Positions 48,438 to 55,930 of a stretch of 64,000 nt of DNA are shown here, piece after piece. The position numbers were made by a program, and so were the translations under genes. Below the pieces are notes generated by a model. It was not told where the DNA came from. It made no database searches and saw nothing but the letters and a program-made list of their open reading frames with translations. This DNA is from Streptomyces sp. RerS4 (GTDB lineage Bacteria > Actinomycetota > Actinomycetes > Streptomycetales > Streptomycetaceae), in contig NZ_CP097322.1 in the NCBI RefSeq assembly GCF_023515955.1, forward strand, positions 1,488,001 to 1,552,000, written 5' to 3'. The stretch's first letter is position 1. Every line of letters begins with the position of its first letter.

Positions 48438-48464
48438 GTTTACAACGGCACCGTAGGTGGCATG
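48438..48464 (+). promoter_or_regulatory. Candidate stress/sporulation sigma-factor promoter of ssgB
   Basis: GTTTAC (48438-48443) and GGCATG (48459-48464) with a 15-base spacer resemble the SigB/SigH-type consensus (GxxT - 14 to 16 - GGGTAT). ssgB is known to depend on SigH in S. coelicolor. The predicted start would be about 50 bases before the gene. Confidence 0.45.
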
Positions 48465-48522
48465 TCGATTTCGCCGACGTGCGAATCCCCGAGCGCACAC
48501 TGAGCGAAAGGCCCTGGCGCTT

Positions 48523-48936
48523 ATGAACACCACGGTCAGCTGCGAGCTGCACCTGCGCCTCGTTGTGTCGAGCGAGTCCTCACTGCCTGTTCCCGCGGGC
48601 CTGCGGTATGACACGGCCGACCCCTACGCCGTGCACGCCACCTTCCACACCGGCGCCGAGGAGACGGTCGAGTGGGTATTCGCCCGTGACCTCCTCGCGG
48701 AGGGCCTCCACCGGCCCACCGGTACCGGAGACGTCCGCGTCTGGCCGTCCCGCAGTCACGGTCAGGGCGTCGTCTGCATCGCCCTGAGCTCACCGGAGGG
48801 AGAAGCACTGCTCGAAGCACCCGCCCGAGCACTGGAGTCGTTCCTCAAGCGGACGGACGCCGCGGTCCCACCCGGGACCGAGCACCGGCACTTCGACCTC
48901 GACAAGGAGCTCTCCCACATCCTGGCCGAAAGCTGA
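48523..48936 (+). CDS. ssgB: Sporulation-specific cell division protein SsgB
   Basis: A 137-residue SsgA-like protein whose N-terminus (NTTVSCELHLRLVVSSESSL) and the stretches ADPYAVHATFHTGAEETVEW and VRVWPSRSHGQGVVCIALSSPEG match SsgB. SsgB is recruited to future septum sites by SsgA and in turn recruits FtsZ during sporulation, so it is essential for septation in aerial hyphae. The ATG at 48523 gives the exact family length; upstream extension adds unrelated sequence. Its presence is diagnostic for a sporulating streptomycete. Confidence 0.95.
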   Translation: MNTTVSCELHLRLVVSSESSLPVPAGLRYDTADPYAVHATFHTGAEETVEWVFARDLLAEGLHRPTGTGDVRVWPSRSHGQGVVCIALSSPEGEALLEAPARALESFLKRTDAAVPPGTEHRHFDLDKELSHILAES

Positions 48937-49145
48937 GCCAGACCCATCCCCGCTCGACACCGTCCGACTCGGGGCGACGGTGAGGCGCGGGACAACCACA
49001 TACGGCAATGCGGCGCTGTTCTCACGGGAGCCACCCGTGAGGACGGCGCCGCTGCGCTTGGTTCCCCCCGGCAGGGCAGGCGCTAAAGTCGAGCATCCGG
49101 TGGCGGCGATCCGCCCCCGCAGGCCCGGCTTCCAGGGAGCGAACC

Positions 49146-49796
49146 GTGCAGATCCCCCACGACACCCGTCGCGCGCTCGACGTCGTCGTCGCGCTGGTGA
49201 ACACGGCCGCCGAGCCGGACCAGCCCGACGGACTGTCCGACATCGGCGCGCTGCGCGGCTTCGTCCGGGAACACGCGATCAGCGACGTCGGCGAGCTCGG
49301 CGCCCGCGACCTCGCCGGCGTACGCACGGTGCGCGGCAAGTTCGCGCAGGTCTTCGCCGCGCCCACGTCGCGCGCCGCGGCCGCGCTGATCAACGAGCTG
49401 GTCGCCACGGCCGGCACCACCCCCCGGCTGACCGACCACGACGGCTACGACTGGCACGTGCACTACTTCGCGCCGGGCGCCTCGGTCGGCGATCACCTCG
49501 CGGCGGACGGCGGCATGGCGCTGGCCTTCATCGTGGTCTCCGGCGAGCAGGAACGGTTGCGCCGCTGCGAGGCCCCGGACTGCCGGCGGGCCTTCGTCGA
49601 CCTGTCCCGCAACCGCTCGCGACGCTACTGCGACAGCCGCACCTGCGGGAACCGGCTGCACGTGGCCGCGTACCGGGCGCGGCGCAAGGAGGCCGACGCG
49701 CACCCGGAGGACGCCGGGCGGGCCGCGGGGCCGGGTTCAGAGCAGGTACAGGTCGTGCACGGCGGCGAGCAGCAGCAGGGTCCCGATCACCCCTAG
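49146..49796 (+). CDS. ABATE/CGNR zinc-finger regulator
   Basis: A 216-residue protein with an N-terminal ABATE domain (about residues 1-120) and a C-terminal CGNR zinc finger (about 135-182): RLRRCEAPDCRRAFVDLSRN followed by RRYCDSRTCGNRLHVAAYRARR. Four cysteines are present as C-x4-C and C-x4-C. The family is thought to be a stress-response transcription factor; targets are unknown. The GTG has AGGGAG upstream. Its 3' end overlaps a convergent small membrane gene by 60 bases. Confidence 0.9.
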   Translation: MQIPHDTRRALDVVVALVNTAAEPDQPDGLSDIGALRGFVREHAISDVGELGARDLAGVRTVRGKFAQVFAAPTSRAAAALINELVATAGTTPRLTDHDGYDWHVHYFAPGASVGDHLAADGGMALAFIVVSGEQERLRRCEAPDCRRAFVDLSRNRSRRYCDSRTCGNRLHVAAYRARRKEADAHPEDAGRAAGPGSEQVQVVHGGEQQQGPDHP

Positions 49797-49943
49797 GAAG
49801 ATCATCAGGGGTGGTTGGGAGAGCGCGAAGAGACAACCGCGCGCTTCCGGGGCGACGGGGGGCTGGGCGATGGGCGTCTGGGCGAGAGGCGTCTGGGCGA
49901 CGGGGGCGGGAGCCGACGGCTCACCCTGCGATGTGTCGAGCAT
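49737..49943 (-). CDS. Small single-pass membrane protein
   Basis: A 68-residue protein with a Pro/Ala/Gln-rich soluble N-terminus (residues 1-38) and one C-terminal membrane helix (PPLMIFLGVIGTLLLLAAVHDLYLL). There is no signal peptide or known family. It converges on and overlaps the CGNR gene. The ribosome-binding site is weak, so it is only moderately supported as a gene, but the clear helix and lack of stop codons suggest it is real. Confidence 0.5.
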   Translation of the reverse strand: MLDTSQGEPSAPAPVAQTPLAQTPIAQPPVAPEARGCLFALSQPPLMIFLGVIGTLLLLAAVHDLYLL

Positions 49944-50075
49944 GTCGGGGCGATGATCGCGCAGCGCGTGCCGGATCTCCCCCCAACACGCCAGATTCGA
50001 CGCGGTAGTTCGCCGGCTCTCGTCAGTTCAGGTGGTTCCGCGCGCCTTCCCTTCCCGGTACGGGCCCCGGTCCGC

Positions 50076-50261
50076 TAGGGGGTGTCCGGCGGATCAGGGT
50101 CGGATAGACCGCGGCGTCTGGTGCGGGGGATCGCAAGGCGCCGGAGCGTCTTGATAGCGGAGCTATCGGGGCGTTTCGGCAACGCGGCGAGGCGCCGTGC
50201 CAGACGCCGCGGGCCCGGCCATGATCCGCCGGACACCCCCTAGGGGGTGTCCGGCGGATCA
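50076..50261 (+). mobile_element. Palindromic MITE-like element 1 with extra terminal repeat
   Basis: The element (50076-50242) has TA at both ends and 19-bp inverted ends GGGGGTGTCCGGCGGATCA. An inner arm CCGCGGCGTCTGG pairs with CCAGACGCCGCGG, and the centre has GATAGC-GGA-GCTATC, so the whole unit folds as a long hairpin. No transposase is encoded. A third copy of the end repeat abuts the right side (50241-50261). Together with the preceding 130 bases this explains the 330-base gap between genes. Ends and TA target suggest mobilisation by an IS5-type transposase. Confidence 0.75.
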
Positions 50262-50272
50262 GGTGCGCGTCG

Positions 50273-50710
50273 TCAGATGCCGTGCTTCTTGAGGATGGCC
50301 TCGATGTCGGAGAAGTCGTCCGCCGGGGCGGTCGGGGTGGTCTTCGGGGTGGTGGCCGGGCGGCCGCCCAGGGAGGGGGCGGAGGCGGTGGGGGCGACGG
50401 CCTCGCGGCTCCGTCCGCCCTTGGCCGCCTTGGGCGGCTTCGGCGCCTTGCCGAGGCCCCGGCGCTCCACGGCCCGCGAGCCCGTGAAGAGCAGCCAGGC
50501 CACGCCCAGCAGGCCGAAGCCGATCCACACGGTCGGCCTGAAGACGATGCCCGACACCCACTCCACCAGGCCCGTCAGCACCAGCGCGACCGGCACCAGC
50601 GAGTAGGCGGCGATCCGCGTCGCGGCGAGGAAACGCCTGCGGTACGCGGTCACGGCGGCGATGCCCAGGCCCGCCGCGGACACCGCGGAACATATGGTCT
50701 CGGCGAGCAT
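50273..50710 (-). CDS. Small three-helix membrane protein
   Basis: A 145-residue protein with three hydrophobic segments (ICSAVSAAGLGIAAVTAY; IAAYSLVPVALVLTGLVEW; VWIGFGLLGVAWLLF) in the first 90 residues, then a Lys/Pro-rich basic tail ending in DDFSDIEAILKKHGI. I do not recognise the family. The ATG at 50708-50710 is chosen because the first helix then follows directly. It lies between MITE element 1 and the divergent thioredoxin-fold gene. Confidence 0.75.
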   Translation of the reverse strand: MLAETICSAVSAAGLGIAAVTAYRRRFLAATRIAAYSLVPVALVLTGLVEWVSGIVFRPTVWIGFGLLGVAWLLFTGSRAVERRGLGKAPKPPKAAKGGRSREAVAPTASAPSLGGRPATTPKTTPTAPADDFSDIEAILKKHGI

Positions 50711-50888
50711 GCGGTCCTCCGGGGCTGGGCGACGGTCGGGCGGTCTGTCCCATCCATCGTGCACCGGTCGGGGCCGCCCCGGCCATGCCCCGGGCCGCCG
50801 TCGGAAGGATCTCCGGGAGATCTCGGGGTCGGGCCTCCTCCCCAGGTCCCGGTCGGTGCGCCGACGCGGGGGCTGGGAGACTGTCGGC

Positions 50889-51383
50889 ATGACCGATTCC
50901 GTGATCCTCGACGTCTGGTGCGAACTCCAGTGCCCGGACTGCCACAGCGCTCTGGACGACGTACGCGCCCTGCGGGGCCGCTACGGCGACCGGCTGGACA
51001 TCCGGCTGCGCCACTTCCCGCTGGAGAAGCACAAGCACGCCTTCGCGGCCGCGCAGGCCGCCGAGGAGGCGCTGGAGCAGGGCCAGGGCTGGCCGTACGT
51101 GGAGGCCGTACTGGCCAGGGCGGCCGAACTCGGCGAGCGCGGCGAGGCCGTCCTGCTGGACGTGGCCCGTGAACTCGGCCTGGACGTCGAGGAGTTCGAC
51201 ACCGCCCTGATCGACGGTCGGCACATCCTGATCGTGGACGCCGACCAGGCCGAGGGCAAGGCCATCGGCGTGACCGGCACGCCCACGTATGTGATCGACG
51301 GCGAGCGCCTCGACGGCGGCAAGAGCCAGGAGGGCCTGCGCGCCCGCATCGAGGCGATCGCCGACCGGCTCCTCTCCTCCTGA
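50889..51383 (+). CDS. DsbA-family thioredoxin-fold protein
   Basis: A 164-residue protein of the DsbA/2-hydroxychromene isomerase-like group without signal peptide. The redox motif is CPDC (residues 16-19, WCELQCPDCHS), and GVTGTPTYVIDGERL near residue 128 gives the cis-proline loop. The helical insert is short. It probably acts in the cytoplasm in thiol-disulfide exchange. Flanked by two members of a palindromic repeat family and preceded by an ATG with no strong ribosome-binding site. Confidence 0.88.
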   Translation: MTDSVILDVWCELQCPDCHSALDDVRALRGRYGDRLDIRLRHFPLEKHKHAFAAAQAAEEALEQGQGWPYVEAVLARAAELGERGEAVLLDVARELGLDVEEFDTALIDGRHILIVDADQAEGKAIGVTGTPTYVIDGERLDGGKSQEGLRARIEAIADRLLSS

Positions 51384-51396
51384 AGGTCCGCCTGAA

Positions 51397-51568
51397 GATC
51401 TAGGTCGTGTCTTGTGGATCATGCCGGGCTCCCGACGTCCGGGGCCGCGCCTCGCCGCGTTGTCGTCGGTCGCCAATGCTCCGCAGCGGCTCCCTCCTCC
51501 GCCTTGCGACGCACGGCCCCGGACGCCGCTCGCTGATCCGGCCTGATCCACAAGACACGACCTAGATC
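51397..51568 (-). mobile_element. Palindromic MITE-like element 2
   Basis: The element has 25-bp perfect inverted ends, of which the inner 19 bases are GGTCGTGTCTTGTGGATCA, with CTAG at each boundary. Inner arms CGTCCGGGGCCG and CGGCCCCGGACG pair. Read on the minus strand it shares blocks with element 1 (TCGCAAGGCG, CAACGCGGCGAGGCGC, CATGATCC), so both belong to one family in opposite orientation. Its end carries the stop codon of the GNAT gene. No coding sequence is present. Confidence 0.75.
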
Positions 51569-52386
51569 AGTTCCTTGGCGTAGTGGAAGACCGTCGGACG
51601 GTAGCCCAGCGACTCGTACAGGCGCAGCGCCGGGGTGTTGCCGGCGAAGACGTGCAGGCCGATGCGGTCGTGGCCGGCGGCGAGGGCGACCCGCTCGGCG
51701 AGGAGCATCAGGTCGCGGCCGTGGCCCCGGCCCCGCTGCTCCTCGGCGACCGCCACGTCGTAGATGTACGTGCCGCCGTCGCGCGGACCCGTCCACACGT
51801 GGCCGACGGGCACCCCGGAGACCTCCAGGACCGTGAAGCGCGTCGCGGGGGTGTCCAGGCCGCGCGGCAGCTGCGTGTGGTGGTCGGCGGCGGCCTTGGC
51901 GCGGGCGGCCTCGGGGGCCATCCCGCGGCCGATCCAGTCCTCGGCGTACGCCTCCCGGGCCCGGGGCTCCCACGCCTCGTACTCGGCCCGGGTCATCGGG
52001 CGGCCGCGGGCCTCCCCGGAGAGCGCGAGGGGCTCGCCGGGGAGCGCCTTGGCGAGGTTGCGGCCCTGCTCGACGTACCCGAGGGCGGCGGCCAGCCGCA
52101 GCCCGCCCGGCGAGCCGGCCGGTACGGAGATCCGTACGCGGCGGCAGCCCCAGCCGCGCAGCACTTCCTCGGCGGCGAGCGCGGCGACCGTGGCCCGGCC
52201 CCGGCGGCGGTCCGGCTCGTCCACGACCAGGTCGCGGATCTCCCCGACCGTCGGCCCGAAGGGCGTGTCGGAGGCGATCAGCAGCCCCCCGACGCGCCGG
52301 CTGTTGACGCGCACCTCGTACGGGCGCGAGCGCGCGCCGCCCTCGCTCTGCTGAAGCGGCCCGCCGGGCCGCAGGGTGGTGGTCAT
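51562..52386 (-). CDS. Double GNAT-domain acetyltransferase
   Basis: A 274-residue protein with two GNAT domains. The first has VGEIRDLVVDEPDRRRGRATVAALAAEEV (about residues 46-74) and the second YIYDVAVAEEQRGRGHGRDLMLLAERVA (about 209-236) with the RGRGHG acetyl-CoA loop, ending NTPALRLYESLGYRP. The second is more likely active. Substrate unknown. The TAG stop lies inside the end of a palindromic element, so the last codons and the terminus were probably set by its insertion. Confidence 0.87.
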   Translation of the reverse strand: MTTTLRPGGPLQQSEGGARSRPYEVRVNSRRVGGLLIASDTPFGPTVGEIRDLVVDEPDRRRGRATVAALAAEEVLRGWGCRRVRISVPAGSPGGLRLAAALGYVEQGRNLAKALPGEPLALSGEARGRPMTRAEYEAWEPRAREAYAEDWIGRGMAPEAARAKAAADHHTQLPRGLDTPATRFTVLEVSGVPVGHVWTGPRDGGTYIYDVAVAEEQRGRGHGRDLMLLAERVALAAGHDRIGLHVFAGNTPALRLYESLGYRPTVFHYAKELI

Positions 52387-52435
52387 CCGTCGAGTTCTAC
52401 CCGCCCGGCGGCCACCTGACCACGGGGCGGGTCGC

Positions 52436-53257
52436 TCACGGGTCGAGGTCGGAGCCCGCGCGCTCGTCGAAGACCCGCATCGCCTTGGCGGTGACGGGGC
52501 CGGGGGCGCCGGTCAGGGGGCGTCCGTCGACCCGGTGGACGGCCTGGACGTCGCGCAGGGTGGAGGTCAGGAAGATCTCCTCCGCCCGCTCCAGCGCCTC
52601 GAAGGGCAGGTCGGTCTCCTTGGCGCCGCTCCACTCGATGGCCAGCGCGCGGGTGATGCCCGCGAGGCAGCCGGAGTCGAGGGGCGGGGTGTGGAGTTCC
52701 CCGTCGAGGACGACGAAGACGTTGGAGCCGGTGCCCTCGCAGAGCCTGCCGAGGGTGTTGGCGAAGAGCGCCTCGGAGGCGTCGGCCCGGTGGGCGCGGT
52801 CCAGGGCGACCACGTTCTCCGCGTAGGAGGTGGTCTTCAGGCCGGTCAGCGGGGAGCGTTCGTTGCGGACCCAGGGGACGGTGATCACGGCGGTGGAGTC
52901 GGGGCGCCGGACGGTCTCGCCGACGGCGACGACCAGCGTGGGGCCCGTGTCGCCGCGGTCGGAGCCGAGGGGGGACATGCCGCCGGTGTAGGTGATCCGC
53001 AGGCGCCCGAGCGGCATCGGGTTGGCCTCCAGGACGGCGGCGCAGGCGCGGCGCACCTCGTCGAGGTCGGGGTCGGGCAGGCCGAGGCCCCGGGCGGAGC
53101 GCGTGAGCCGGTCCAGGTGGCGGGTGAGGGCGAACGCCGTGCCCTCCCGGGCCTTGAGGGTCTCGAAGACCCCGTCGCCCACCGTGAGCCCGTGGTCCAG
53201 GACCGAGACCTTCGCGTCCCGGGCGTCGCGCAGTGTTCCGTCGAGCCAGATCCTCAC
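52436..53257 (-). CDS. pabC: Aminotransferase class IV, aminodeoxychorismate lyase type
   Basis: A 273-residue fold-type IV PLP enzyme. The pyridoxal lysine is in TGLKTTSYAENVVAL (about residue 138); other conserved parts are DHGLTVGDGVFETLK (21-35) and EGTGSNVFVVLDGELHTP. Position directly after pabB makes 4-amino-4-deoxychorismate lyase, giving p-aminobenzoate and pyruvate for folate, the likely activity rather than branched-chain transamination. The GTG start overlaps the pabB stop by 4 bases (GTGA). Confidence 0.85.
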   Translation of the reverse strand: MRIWLDGTLRDARDAKVSVLDHGLTVGDGVFETLKAREGTAFALTRHLDRLTRSARGLGLPDPDLDEVRRACAAVLEANPMPLGRLRITYTGGMSPLGSDRGDTGPTLVVAVGETVRRPDSTAVITVPWVRNERSPLTGLKTTSYAENVVALDRAHRADASEALFANTLGRLCEGTGSNVFVVLDGELHTPPLDSGCLAGITRALAIEWSGAKETDLPFEALERAEEIFLTSTLRDVQAVHRVDGRPLTGAPGPVTAKAMRVFDERAGSDLDP

Positions 53258-54336
53258 CGTACGGTTCCTCCACTCAGGTCGCGGGCCCCGTGCGGGCCCG
53301 GCTCACGTATACCCGACGCCAGCGCGAGGAGCCGGGAGGCCTTCAGTTCGGTCTCCGCCCACTCCCGCTCGGGGTCGGAGCCCCAGGTGATCCCGGCGCC
53401 GGTGCCGAAGCACAACCGGGGGCCGCCGGGGGCCTCGCGGTCGATCCAGAACGTCCGGATCCCGACGGCGAGCGCGGCGGTGCCCCGGTCGGCGTCGACC
53501 CAGCCGACGCCTCCGCAGTAGGGGCCGCGCGGGGAGGTCTCCAGCTCCTCGATGATCCGCAGGGCGGAGGACTTGGGGGCGCCGGTGACGGAGCCGGGCG
53601 GGAAGGTGGCGGCCAGCAGCTCCGGCCAGCCCGCGCCGTCGGCCAGCTCGCCGCTGACGGTGGAGACGAGGTGGACGAGTCCCGGGTGCTCCTCCACGGC
53701 GCACAGCTCGGGGACGGCGACGGAGCCGGTGGCGCAGACGCGGCCGAGGTCGTTGCGGACGAGGTCCACGATCATCACGTTCTCGGCGTGGTCCTTGGGC
53801 AGGAGGTCGGCCACGGTGCGGCCGGTGCCCTTGATGGGCCCGGACTCGATGTGACGGCCGTCGCGGCTCAGGAACAGCTCGGGGGAGGCGGTGGCGATCT
53901 CGACGCCGTGGGCGGGCAGCCGAATCGTTCCTGCGTAGGGGGCCGGGTTGCCGCGCGCGAGCAGCGCCGTCAGGGCGTCGACGTCGGCGGCGGCCGGGTC
54001 GGGCAGGGGCGCGGACACCACCCGGCAGAGATTGGCCTGATAGACCTCGCCGGCCGCGATGTACGCGCGGATGCGGCGTACGCCCTCGACGTAGGCGGCG
54101 CGGTCGAGCGAGGAGGACCACTGGTGGGGGGCCGGTCCGCGCCAGGCTCCGGGGACGGGTGCCGGGACGGGGTCGGGGCGTATGTCCCCGAAGCGCGCGC
54201 AGACCAGCCGGCCTTCGAAGTCTGCGCTCACCGCCCAGAACCCGGTGGAGTCGAGGGCGGAGGGGTCGCTGGTGACATCTCGGAGGTCGGTCGCGAGAAG
54301 GCCGCCGAAGCGGGCGAGGGGAGGCAGGTCGTGCAC
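53254..54336 (-). CDS. pabB: Aminodeoxychorismate synthase component I (chorismate-binding enzyme)
   Basis: A 360-residue chorismate-binding protein. It shows AYIAAGEVYQANLCRV, SPELFLSRDGRHIESGPIKGT, the metal/substrate DLVRNDLGRV and FPPGSVTGAPKSSALRIIEELE, and near the C-terminus GAGITWGSDPEREW. With the pabC gene it forms a p-aminobenzoate pair; no pabA partner is in the window. The GTG at 54334-54336 has no Shine-Dalgarno and lies about 10 bases after a -10-like CATAGACT, so the mRNA may be leaderless. Confidence 0.9.
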   Translation of the reverse strand: MHDLPPLARFGGLLATDLRDVTSDPSALDSTGFWAVSADFEGRLVCARFGDIRPDPVPAPVPGAWRGPAPHQWSSSLDRAAYVEGVRRIRAYIAAGEVYQANLCRVVSAPLPDPAAADVDALTALLARGNPAPYAGTIRLPAHGVEIATASPELFLSRDGRHIESGPIKGTGRTVADLLPKDHAENVMIVDLVRNDLGRVCATGSVAVPELCAVEEHPGLVHLVSTVSGELADGAGWPELLAATFPPGSVTGAPKSSALRIIEELETSPRGPYCGGVGWVDADRGTAALAVGIRTFWIDREAPGGPRLCFGTGAGITWGSDPEREWAETELKASRLLALASGIREPGPHGARDLSGGTVR

Positions 54337-54433
54337 GGCTGCGAGTCTATGACCGGTGGCGGGATACCGCCGATGAGGTGACGATCGGGTGACCGCCGGT
54401 GATCGGGCGGCAGCACGCTGCGGAAACGCGTTT

Positions 54434-54461
54434 TTGAGCTGGCCCGGGAATCCGCTAGAGT
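54434..54461 (+). promoter_or_regulatory. Promoter of the five-gene tRNA cluster
   Basis: TTGAGC (54434-54439) and TAGAGT (54456-54461) with a 16-base spacer form a good vegetative promoter, about 55 bases before tRNA-Gly. Confidence 0.75.
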
Positions 54462-54516
54462 TCAACACGTCGCCAGGGAGCGAAGGGGAAAACCCCGGAG
54501 CGAACACGGTGACACT

Positions 54517-54589
<73 letters not shown>

Positions 54590-54630
54590 CGAAGTGGGGG
54601 GTTTCTTCCCGAGAACCCCCGCAGCTCCAT

Positions 54631-54701
54631 GGTGGAGTGGCCGAGAGGCGAGGCAACGGCCTGCAAAGCCGTCTACACGGGTTCAAATCCCGTCTCCACC
54701 T
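54631..54701 (+). tRNA. tRNA-Cys (anticodon GCA)
   Basis: A 71-base cloverleaf with acceptor GGTGGAG/CTCCACC, anticodon stem ACGGC/GCCGT with loop CTGCAAA (GCA), and T-arm CGGGTTCAAATCCCG. CCA follows the discriminator base at 54702-54704. Confidence 0.97.
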
Positions 54702-54705
54702 CCAA

Positions 54706-54777
54706 GGACGATTAGCTCAGCGGGAGAGCACTTCCCTGACACGGAAGGGGTCACTGGTTCAATCCCAGTATCGTCCA
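54706..54777 (+). tRNA. tRNA-Val (anticodon GAC), copy 1
   Basis: A 72-base cloverleaf with acceptor GGACGAT/ATCGTCC and anticodon stem CTTCC/GGAAG with loop CTGACAC (GAC). It begins 2 bases after the CCA of tRNA-Cys. CCA is not encoded. Confidence 0.97.
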
Positions 54778-54796
54778 CTGATCCGCAAGGATCCCC

Positions 54797-54868
54797 GCGC
54801 GATTAGCTCAGCGGGAGAGCGCTTCCCTGACACGGAAGAGGTCACTGGTTCAATCCCAGTATCGCGCA
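54797..54868 (+). tRNA. tRNA-Val (anticodon GAC), copy 2
   Basis: A 72-base cloverleaf with acceptor GCGCGAT/ATCGCGC and anticodon loop CTGACAC (GAC). It is identical to copy 3 throughout its 72 bases. CCA is not encoded. Confidence 0.97.
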
Positions 54869-54908
54869 CGCAGTACCATCTTGACCTGCGGCTTCGCACC
54901 GCAGTCCC

Positions 54909-54980
54909 GCGCGATTAGCTCAGCGGGAGAGCGCTTCCCTGACACGGAAGAGGTCACTGGTTCAATCCCAGTATCGCGCA
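54909..54980 (+). tRNA. tRNA-Val (anticodon GAC), copy 3
   Basis: A 72-base cloverleaf identical to copy 2 (acceptor GCGCGAT/ATCGCGC, anticodon GAC). Here CCA follows the discriminator base at 54981-54983. Confidence 0.97.
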
Positions 54981-54988
54981 CCACCTCC

Positions 54989-55022
54989 GGAAGCCCCGGC
55001 CGTCTCGACGGCCGGGGCTTCC
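54989..55022 (+). terminator. Terminator of the tRNA cluster
   Basis: A 16-bp stem (GGAAGCCCCGGCCGTC / GACGGCCGGGGCTTCC) with a 2-base turn lies 5 bases after the CCA of the last tRNA. Confidence 0.88.
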
Positions 55023-55043
55023 GCGTTGTCCAGACGTACGAAA

Positions 55044-55089
55044 AAGGGTGGTGCCCGTCCGGCTCCCCAGCCGGACGGGCACCACCCTT
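55044..55089 (-). terminator. Terminator of the small membrane-protein gene
   Basis: A 21-bp stem (arms starting AAGGGTGGTGCC and ending GGCACCACCCTT) with a 4-base loop. On the minus strand it is followed by TTTTTCG, a good U-tract, about 90 bases beyond the stop of the 61-residue gene. Confidence 0.88.
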
Positions 55090-55181
55090 CACCTGCCGTC
55101 CGTCCGCCACTCCCCCGTCCCCACGGGGTGTGGCAGGCCGATGTCCCGACCCGGGCCGCTCTCCCGGGCCCGGGGCGCCGC

Positions 55182-55367
55182 TCAGCGCCCCAGCATCACG
55201 CCTACGGACGACGCCTGCGCCGCCACCTGCTCGAAGCCTCCGAAGAGGAAGAGCAGCAGGGCGGCCAGGGGGAGCACCATGGCCGCGGCCACCAGCGGGT
55301 GGCGCTTGCCGGACTCATGGCCGTTGAACGCGAATGCCTTGCGTCCGTGCCGTGCGATGTCCGCCAT
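55182..55367 (-). CDS. Small membrane protein, 61 residues
   Basis: A 61-residue protein: a basic, polar N-terminus (ADIARHGRKAFAFNGHESGKRH) and one membrane helix (PLVAAAMVLPLAALLLFLFGG, about residues 24-44), ending in a short amphipathic tail. The ATG at 55365-55367 has AGGGAGAGGACC upstream, an excellent ribosome-binding site, and a strong terminator follows the gene. Family unknown. The frame extends upstream, but no better start is seen. Confidence 0.75.
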   Translation of the reverse strand: MADIARHGRKAFAFNGHESGKRHPLVAAAMVLPLAALLLFLFGGFEQVAAQASSVGVMLGR

Positions 55368-55924
55368 GGTCCTCTCCCTGTCGTTTGGCAGCGGCGGGCT
55401 TGTGACCTCGGGGGACGAGTGCGCCACCCGCCGCTTGTCTTCAACACTAGGCCGCCGGGGGGCCGTCGGCCTCATGCCCTCGTACCCATTGGCGGGCCTA
55501 CGGGAGGATGAGGAACCCACCCCCCGAGTACTCCCCTGGGTGGAGATCCCTCCCCCTTGATGGGGGTCTTCCCGGAGGGGATGACCGGAGGGTAGTGACT
55601 TCGCTCACTTCCGTCACTCCCCGCACACGCGTGTCCTCTACCGGCGTTGACGGGAACGACCGGCCCGCCGGGGCGTCGACGCACGCCGCGGGGATCGCGC
55701 GCCGGGGCGTGCGCGGGGTCCTTCGAGGGGTCAATCACCTTGGCCCGAGGGCCGTTTGGGCGAGCACGGGGGCGGGCCGCGCGAACCGTGCCGTAGGGGG
55801 CGAAACCCCCAAGTGGCGTGCCCCGCACTGACAATCGAATCCCGGGACGAGGGCGCGGCCTCTGAGCGCACGTGCCGGATGGTCCGTAAGCTGTGCCAGG
55901 TCAGCAGGACGACCGGCCAGCGGG
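55368..55924. other. Intergenic region between the small membrane gene and the kinase
   Basis: The 557 bases contain several weak open frames on both strands, none with a ribosome-binding site or family-like sequence. Minus-strand TAGTGT at about 55444-55449 is a possible -10 for the small membrane gene. A G/C-run-rich stretch (about 55495-55585) can fold into small hairpins. I see no gene, repeat family or riboswitch. Confidence 0.5.
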
Positions 55925-55930
55925 GTGGAC

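Noticed and set aside
55472..55834. A 120-codon minus-strand and 107-codon plus-strand open frame in the 55.4-55.9 kb gap
   Set aside because: Both are arginine/proline-rich, lack start signals, and overlap each other.
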